Assembly: GCF_025144725.1 (NCBI RefSeq)
Contig: NZ_JALXKS010000037.1
Span: 1-34,443 of the forward strand
Reading direction: 5' to 3'
Origin: Brevibacterium sp. p3-SID960
GTDB lineage: Bacteria > Actinomycetota > Actinomycetes > Actinomycetales > Brevibacteriaceae
Length of the DNA: 34,443 nt
Below the pieces are notes generated by a model, which was not told where the DNA came from, made no database searches, and saw only the letters and a program-made list of their open reading frames with translations. A program made the position numbers and the translations under genes. Positions 30,550 to 34,443 of this stretch are shown here, one piece after another (the stretch's first letter is position 1; every line of letters starts with the position of its first letter).

Positions 30550-32183
30550 CGGCCCACCGCCTCGTCAACGGGCAGGGGGCCGGCCTCGTCGACAGGCAGG
30601 GGGCCGGCCTCGTCGACAGGCAGGGGGCCGGGGGTGCGGTCGCCACGGAAGGCCTTGAGGACGTTCTCGGCGCTGATGACGCACATCGGCAGCCCGACCC
30701 CCGGTGCCGTGAACGCCCCAGCGTAGAAGAGGTTCGCGACCTTGGCCGAGCGCACGCGCCCGCGCAGGAAGATCGACTGCATGAGCGTGTTCGCAGGCCC
30801 GAGTGCGGTGCCGGACCAGGCATGGAAGTCACGGGCGTAGTCAGCCGGGGCGATGACGCGGCGCACCCGCAGCCGGTCGGCCAAGTCCGGGTGGCCGGTC
30901 CACTGCGCGATCTGTTCGATGGCCGCCTCGGCGCAATCCTGCACGTCCGGGCTGTGAGCGCTAAGCGAAGCGTCGGCGGGCCAGGGAACGAGGACGAAGA
31001 GGTTCTCGCAGCCTGCCGGGGCGAGTGTCGGGTCGGTGCGTGAGGGTGCGCAGACGTAGATCGAAGCCGGATCCGGGATCCGGCGCTCGCGGTAGATCGC
31101 GTCGAAGTTCTTCCCCCAGTCGGAGGTGAAGAGCAGGTTGTGATGCGCCAGCCCGTCGAGCCGGCCCTCGACGCCGAGCAGCAGGACGAGGGCCCCCATT
31201 CCCGGGTCGGCGCGGCGCCAGCTGGAAGCTGGGCGGGCCTGGAGCTTCCGGGGCAGCAGCCGGGTCTCCAGATGGTGCAGATCGCAGGCGGCGACGACGG
31301 CATCGGCGGCGAAGGCCTCAAGCCCGTGCCGGGTGCGGGCGAGCACCTCGCTCAGCCGTGGCTTTCTGGCCGGCAGGCGGCGGCCGGACTCGTGGGTGAG
31401 GGAGACGACCTCGGCTTCGGTGCGGATGGTGGCCCCGAGGCCGCGGGCGCGCGCAGCGATCGCGGTGATGAGCGTGTGCATGCCCCCGGCCGGGTAGCGG
31501 ACCCCGTCGACGAGGTCGAGGTGGCTCATGAGGTGGTACATCGCCGGGGCGGTCTCCGGACGGGTGCCGAGGAACACGGCTGGGTAGCCGAGGATCTGCC
31601 TGGCGACCGGATGGTCCACGGTGCGGTTGATCCGCTCCTGCATCGAGGTGCTCAGCAGCTCCGTGAGCTCGCCGAGCCCGGAGAGCACCTGCGGGTGGAT
31701 GAACCCGGCTGGGGTGGAGAAGGTGGTGTAGAGGAAGTGGCCGAGCGCCAGCCGGTAGGTCCGCGAGGCGGAGTCGAGGTAGGCGGCTACCCGGCCCCGG
31801 CTGCCGGGCTCTAAGCGTTCGAACAGGTCGAGCACCCGTTCGCGTCCGGCTGGCACATCGATGGGAGCCGGCGGTTCGGCAGGGAAGGGCGGATGGTCGT
31901 TCGCCGGGCGGGGCTCGGGGAAGATCCGGTAGGCCGGATCGAGGTCGATGAGTTCCAGCGGGTTGTCCGCACCGGTGAGAGCGAAGAGGTGGTCGAACAC
32001 CTCCGGCATGAGGTACCAGCTCGGGCCGGTGTCGAAGGTGAAGCCGGATTCCCGGTGGATGCCGGCCCTGCCGCCGAGCTGCGCGTTCTTCTCCAGCAGC
32101 GTCACCTCGTGGCCCTCGCCGGCCAGCAGCGCGGCCGCTGAAAGTCCGGCGATGCCGCCGCCGATGACGATCGTGCGGGTCAC
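30546..32183 (-). CDS. crtI: Phytoene desaturase CrtI
   Basis: A 545-residue flavoprotein that takes phytoene to lycopene. The N-terminal dinucleotide-binding motif is VIGGGIAGLSAAALL (residues 6-20), followed by LEKNAQLGGRAG and FDTGPSWYLMP; the C-terminal FAD signature YAGAFTAPGVGLPMCVISAENV is at about residues 494-515. An insertion of about 12 residues rich in Arg and Lys sits near residue 267 (GRRLPARKPRLSEV). After the normal C-terminus there are three copies of GPLPVDEA, encoded by a perfect-length 24-base tandem repeat; these are probably unneeded for catalysis. The GTG start overlaps the crtB stop. Confidence 0.95.
   Translation of the reverse strand: MTRTIVIGGGIAGLSAAALLAGEGHEVTLLEKNAQLGGRAGIHRESGFTFDTGPSWYLMPEVFDHLFALTGADNPLELIDLDPAYRIFPEPRPANDHPPFPAEPPAPIDVPAGRERVLDLFERLEPGSRGRVAAYLDSASRTYRLALGHFLYTTFSTPAGFIHPQVLSGLGELTELLSTSMQERINRTVDHPVARQILGYPAVFLGTRPETAPAMYHLMSHLDLVDGVRYPAGGMHTLITAIAARARGLGATIRTEAEVVSLTHESGRRLPARKPRLSEVLARTRHGLEAFAADAVVAACDLHHLETRLLPRKLQARPASSWRRADPGMGALVLLLGVEGRLDGLAHHNLLFTSDWGKNFDAIYRERRIPDPASIYVCAPSRTDPTLAPAGCENLFVLVPWPADASLSAHSPDVQDCAEAAIEQIAQWTGHPDLADRLRVRRVIAPADYARDFHAWSGTALGPANTLMQSIFLRGRVRSAKVANLFYAGAFTAPGVGLPMCVISAENVLKAFRGDRTPGPLPVDEAGPLPVDEAGPLPVDEAVGR
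30561..30632. repeat. 24-bp tandem repeat at the 3' end of crtI
   Basis: Three copies of a 24-base unit (CTCGTCGACAGGCAGGGGGC plus CGGC on the plus strand), nearly identical, encode GPLPVDEA three times. As 24 is a multiple of three, copy number may vary without changing frame. Confidence 0.9.
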
Positions 32184-33136
32184 CCCCGATCACCTCCGGA
32201 ATCCGGGCGCGAGCCGGACGAGGAGTCTTGTGCCGGTGCCGTCGTCGTCCGACGGGTGAGCACCCGGGCGGCAATGGCGAGCTTGCGCGGATTGCTCACC
32301 CGGGCACGCTGCGTGCGGATCTGCTCGGCTGGAGTGCGGGCCAGCTTCCGGTTGAGCTCGCTGAAGAGCGCATGGGCAATCCGCACTGCCGGGCGCACGC
32401 GTGCCGGAAGCAGGCCGATCGTACCTGCCGCTGCGCGCAGATCCGCCTCGATCTCAGCGACATAGTCGTCCCGGGCCGCATCGTCGAGCCCTCCGGGTGC
32501 TGCGGTGGGCAGATAGCTGCGGCCCAATGCGGTGTCTTCGGCCAGATCGCGCAGGAAGTTCACCTTCTGGAACGCCGCCCCCAGCGCCATCGCCCCGGCG
32601 CGCAAGCGTGCGGCCGAGGCCTCAGGTGGCTCACCATGGAAGAACGCCTGCACACACATGAGCCCGATGACCTCAGCCGAACCGTGGATGTAGGCCGCCG
32701 CTGACTCGGGTGTGTGCACCTGCGGGGTGATATCAGCCCGCATCGAGGCGAAGAACGGCTCCCACATCTGCGGTCCGATGCCGACCCCGCGGGCGGTAGC
32801 GGCATAAGCGTGGGCGATGACGTCTGCTGAGCAGCCGGTCTCCACAGCCTTCGCGATCCGGTCTTCGAATCCGTTGAGCTCGGCGAGCCGGTGCTGGCTG
32901 GTGAGAGCCGACATGCTGCCGTCGACGATCTCATCGGCGACCCGGGCCATCGCATAGATGGAGGTGATGTGCGTGCGCATCACCGGGGGCAGGGTGCGCA
33001 CTGCCAACGAGAAGGACGTCGAATACCGGGCGAGCACCTCGGCCGCGGCGGCCTGGCAGGTGCGCGTGTACTCCTGCGCAGAGGAGGCTGGGTGCGTGCG
33101 GCTGACGGCGGCCTGGGTGCAGATTTTGCGGCTCAT
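32180..33136 (-). CDS. crtB: Phytoene synthase CrtB
   Basis: A 318-residue squalene/phytoene synthase-type enzyme that joins two GGPP to phytoene. The first Asp-rich motif is ARVADEIVDG (about residues 70-79), and the second is FLRDLAEDTALGRSYLP (about residues 195-211), where ligands for Mg-diphosphate lie. YSTSFSLAVRTLPP, the conserved start of the first helix, is near residue 40. The ATG at 33136 (MSRKICTQ) is preferred over a long upstream reading, which runs through the neighbouring gene. It lies 11 bases after the DUF2568-like gene, so that gene is the first of the operon. No GGPP synthase (crtE) is in the window. Confidence 0.94.
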   Translation of the reverse strand: MSRKICTQAAVSRTHPASSAQEYTRTCQAAAAEVLARYSTSFSLAVRTLPPVMRTHITSIYAMARVADEIVDGSMSALTSQHRLAELNGFEDRIAKAVETGCSADVIAHAYAATARGVGIGPQMWEPFFASMRADITPQVHTPESAAAYIHGSAEVIGLMCVQAFFHGEPPEASAARLRAGAMALGAAFQKVNFLRDLAEDTALGRSYLPTAAPGGLDDAARDDYVAEIEADLRAAAGTIGLLPARVRPAVRIAHALFSELNRKLARTPAEQIRTQRARVSNPRKLAIAARVLTRRTTTAPAQDSSSGSRPDSGGDRG

Positions 33137-33147
33137 GCAGGATCCCC

Positions 33148-33522
33148 TCAGTTCCGGCCGGTGCGGCGGGTGGCGGTCAGCGCTGCATGCTTGTGCTGCC
33201 AGATGAGCAGGCCCTCGCAGACGAGGAGCAGGACGCCGAGGGCGATGCCGGCCCAGACCGGGCCCACGATGATGAGCCCGACGACAGCGGCGAGGTAGAC
33301 GACTGCGCGCACGGCGACGACCGAGGCGCGCGATGCGAGGAATCCCTTCGGGGAGGCGACCAGCGCCCACGCGATGATGACGACGACGAGCGCGCCGATG
33401 CCGGCCAGCCAGCCCAGCGCGCCGCCGCCGACGAGCATAAAGGCGACATAGGCGATCGCCAGCCAGGCCAGCGTCTCGAGGAAGAACAGCGTCGCCTCGG
33501 CGAGCTTCACCAGTGTCGACAT
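33148..33522 (-). CDS. Small membrane protein, DUF2568/YrdB-like
   Basis: A 124-residue protein of four hydrophobic helices with a short basic tail. The segment AWALVASPKGF between helices 2 and 3 recalls the W-A-L-x-A-P-x-A motif of YrdB-family (DUF2568) proteins, whose function is unknown. It ends 11 bases before crtB on the same strand and probably leads the carotenoid operon. In the comparable Corynebacterium cluster an MmpL-type transporter gene lies near crtB, so a membrane protein at this position is not out of place, but no role in carotenoid synthesis or transport can be claimed. Confidence 0.65.
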   Translation of the reverse strand: MSTLVKLAEATLFFLETLAWLAIAYVAFMLVGGGALGWLAGIGALVVVIIAWALVASPKGFLASRASVVAVRAVVYLAAVVGLIIVGPVWAGIALGVLLLVCEGLLIWQHKHAALTATRRTGRN

Positions 33523-33640
33523 CGCTGGGTTCCTTACTTCAGCAGGGGCGGGGCATCCGGTTCCACGATACCGCCTCGGCCGTCACCGGCCCGGCAGGCC
33601 GGCTGCGTGGGCGCAGACCGAGCTGGGTGCAAGCTCAGTG

Positions 33641-33684
33641 CCGGGATCACGGTCGTGAGTAGCCGGGATCGCGGTCGTGAGTAG
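33641..33684. repeat. Two 22-bp tandem repeats before the PepSY gene
   Basis: CCGGGATCRCGGTCGTGAGT plus AG occurs twice in a row with a single difference. It lies between the divergent carotenoid operon and the PepSY lipoprotein gene, where it may affect spacing of promoter elements. Confidence 0.85.
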
Positions 33685-33727
33685 ACTGAACGGTGCCCGT
33701 CTGACCGGCAAACCGAAAGGACGCCTC

Positions 33728-34327
33728 ATGACCCGTCGGATCCTGACCGCGACTGCGGTCGTATGCGCTGCGGCGCTGGCGCTGTCCGGCTGTTCGCAGG
33801 ACGACGCTGAGCCCAAGCAGGGCCCGGCAACGCAGACCGCTGCCGACCCGCGCGGTACGGAGGGTCCGCCGAACTCCGGTGAGGAGGACGACCTGGCGAA
33901 CTTCAAGCCGGCGCTGAGCTGGGAGGACGCGCAGAAGCAGGCGCAGGAGGACTTCGACGGGGACTTCCGGGCCATCCAGATCGCACTCGCCGAGGGTGGG
34001 GAGATCCGCTACGACGTTGAGATGGCCTCCGATGAGCAGACATACACAGCTGCCTACGACGCCAAGAGCGGGGATGTCATCTCCACTGACAAGGAGAAGC
34101 GCGAGAGCAAGGGCCAGGTGCTCTCCCTCGATGACTACGTCGGCCTTGATGAGGCGAAGTCCTCGGCTCTCGATGTGCTGCCGGGCCGGTTGACGAAGAT
34201 CCGCCTTGACGTCGGCAGCGACGGCACGGCCGTCTACACGATCGGCGTCGCACCTGAGCAGGACGGCGAGACCTTCGAGGTTGTCGTCGACGCCGAATCC
34301 GGCAAGGCCCACCGCTCCGACGACTGA
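33728..34327 (+). CDS. PepSY-domain lipoprotein
   Basis: A 199-residue exported lipoprotein. A basic start is followed by a hydrophobic segment and lipobox LSGC (Cys20), then an acidic, Gly/Pro-rich spacer. The rest has two PepSY-like repeats: the first about residues 60-120, with the WEDAQKQAQEDFDGDFRAIQ helix and a strand pair ending in YDAKSGDVIS; the second about 130-199, with LDDYVGLDEAKSSALDVL and FEVVVDAESGKAHRSD. PepSY domains often act as small inhibitory or propeptide-like units on the cell surface. AAAGGA lies seven bases before ATG 33728. It is divergent from the carotenoid operon. The 3' end falls within a 29-base tandem repeat. Confidence 0.88.
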   Translation: MTRRILTATAVVCAAALALSGCSQDDAEPKQGPATQTAADPRGTEGPPNSGEEDDLANFKPALSWEDAQKQAQEDFDGDFRAIQIALAEGGEIRYDVEMASDEQTYTAAYDAKSGDVISTDKEKRESKGQVLSLDDYVGLDEAKSSALDVLPGRLTKIRLDVGSDGTAVYTIGVAPEQDGETFEVVVDAESGKAHRSDD

Positions 34328-34411
34328 GAGGCAAGGCCCACCGCTCCAACGACTGAGAGGCAAGGCCCACCGCTCCGACGACTGAGAGGCAAGGCCCACC
34401 GCTCCGACGAC
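34301..34411. repeat. 29-bp tandem repeat at the PepSY gene 3' end
   Basis: Almost four copies of GGCAAGGCCCACCGCTCCGA plus CGACTGAGA. The first copy contains the end and stop codon of the PepSY gene, and the others follow it. As 29 is not a multiple of three, the copies fall in different frames; the expansion arose from the coding end outward. Confidence 0.9.
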
Positions 34412-34443
34412 GAAGGGGCTGCCCCGACGACTGACGGGCCGGC

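Overview
The window is high-GC DNA from an actinobacterium. The signs are GTG starts, GTGA/ATGA gene overlaps, leaderless-looking promoters, a CmtR-type sensor, and a heterodimeric lycopene cyclase with a CrtEb-type prenyltransferase of the kind that makes C50 carotenoids. The genus cannot be fixed from the sequence alone. No rRNA, tRNA, CRISPR array, transposase or integrase is visible.

Bases 1 to about 22,600 look like an accessory metal-resistance island. At the left, on the minus strand, are a CmtR-like sensor and a P1B-type metal ATPase that runs off the left edge, preceded by a broken ZIP transporter and a System II cytochrome c pair (ccsB intact, resB carrying two apparent frameshifts). 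A secreted M28 peptidase, a PaaK-like adenylating enzyme, a second CmtR with the cadmium exporter CadD, a methyltransferase and an LspA follow. A 44-residue cysteine-rich protein resembling mycobacterial metallothionein lies at 11766-11900. Fragments of the cmtR promoter (about 5708-5747) and of the cueP 3' end (7061-7099) lie outside intact genes, so the island has been rearranged.

From 12.0 to 22.6 kb the content is mainly copper handling. It comprises a divergent DinB-like/SGNH hydrolase pair flanked by TATA-containing palindromes, an operon tlpA-ccdA-cueP, a CDF transporter with altered metal-site motifs, a two-component system (copR-copS), an HMA metallochaperone, a CopB-type Cu ATPase with a His-rich N-terminus, a DUF305 lipoprotein, and an 18-cysteine copper storage protein. 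Three direct repeats of the form GAAGAT-N5-GAAGAT lie upstream of tlpA/CDF, copR and the storage protein, and are good candidates for CopR boxes. A RicR/CsoR-type palindrome, TACCC-N5-GGGTA, sits inside the promoter of the HMA-copB-DUF305 unit. The genes would detoxify copper by export, periplasmic thiol-linked chemistry and cytosolic sequestration.

From 22.9 kb to the right edge the content looks like ordinary chromosome: an unusual amidase-IPP isomerase fusion, an amidohydrolase, an NADPH oxidoreductase, an asparaginase, a DUF4442 protein, and a translationally coupled carotenoid operon (small membrane protein, crtB, crtI, crtYe, crtYf, crtEb). The IPP isomerase would supply DMAPP for the same C50 pathway. 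A PepSY lipoprotein closes the window. This part is rich in short tandem repeats, several of them inside coding regions.
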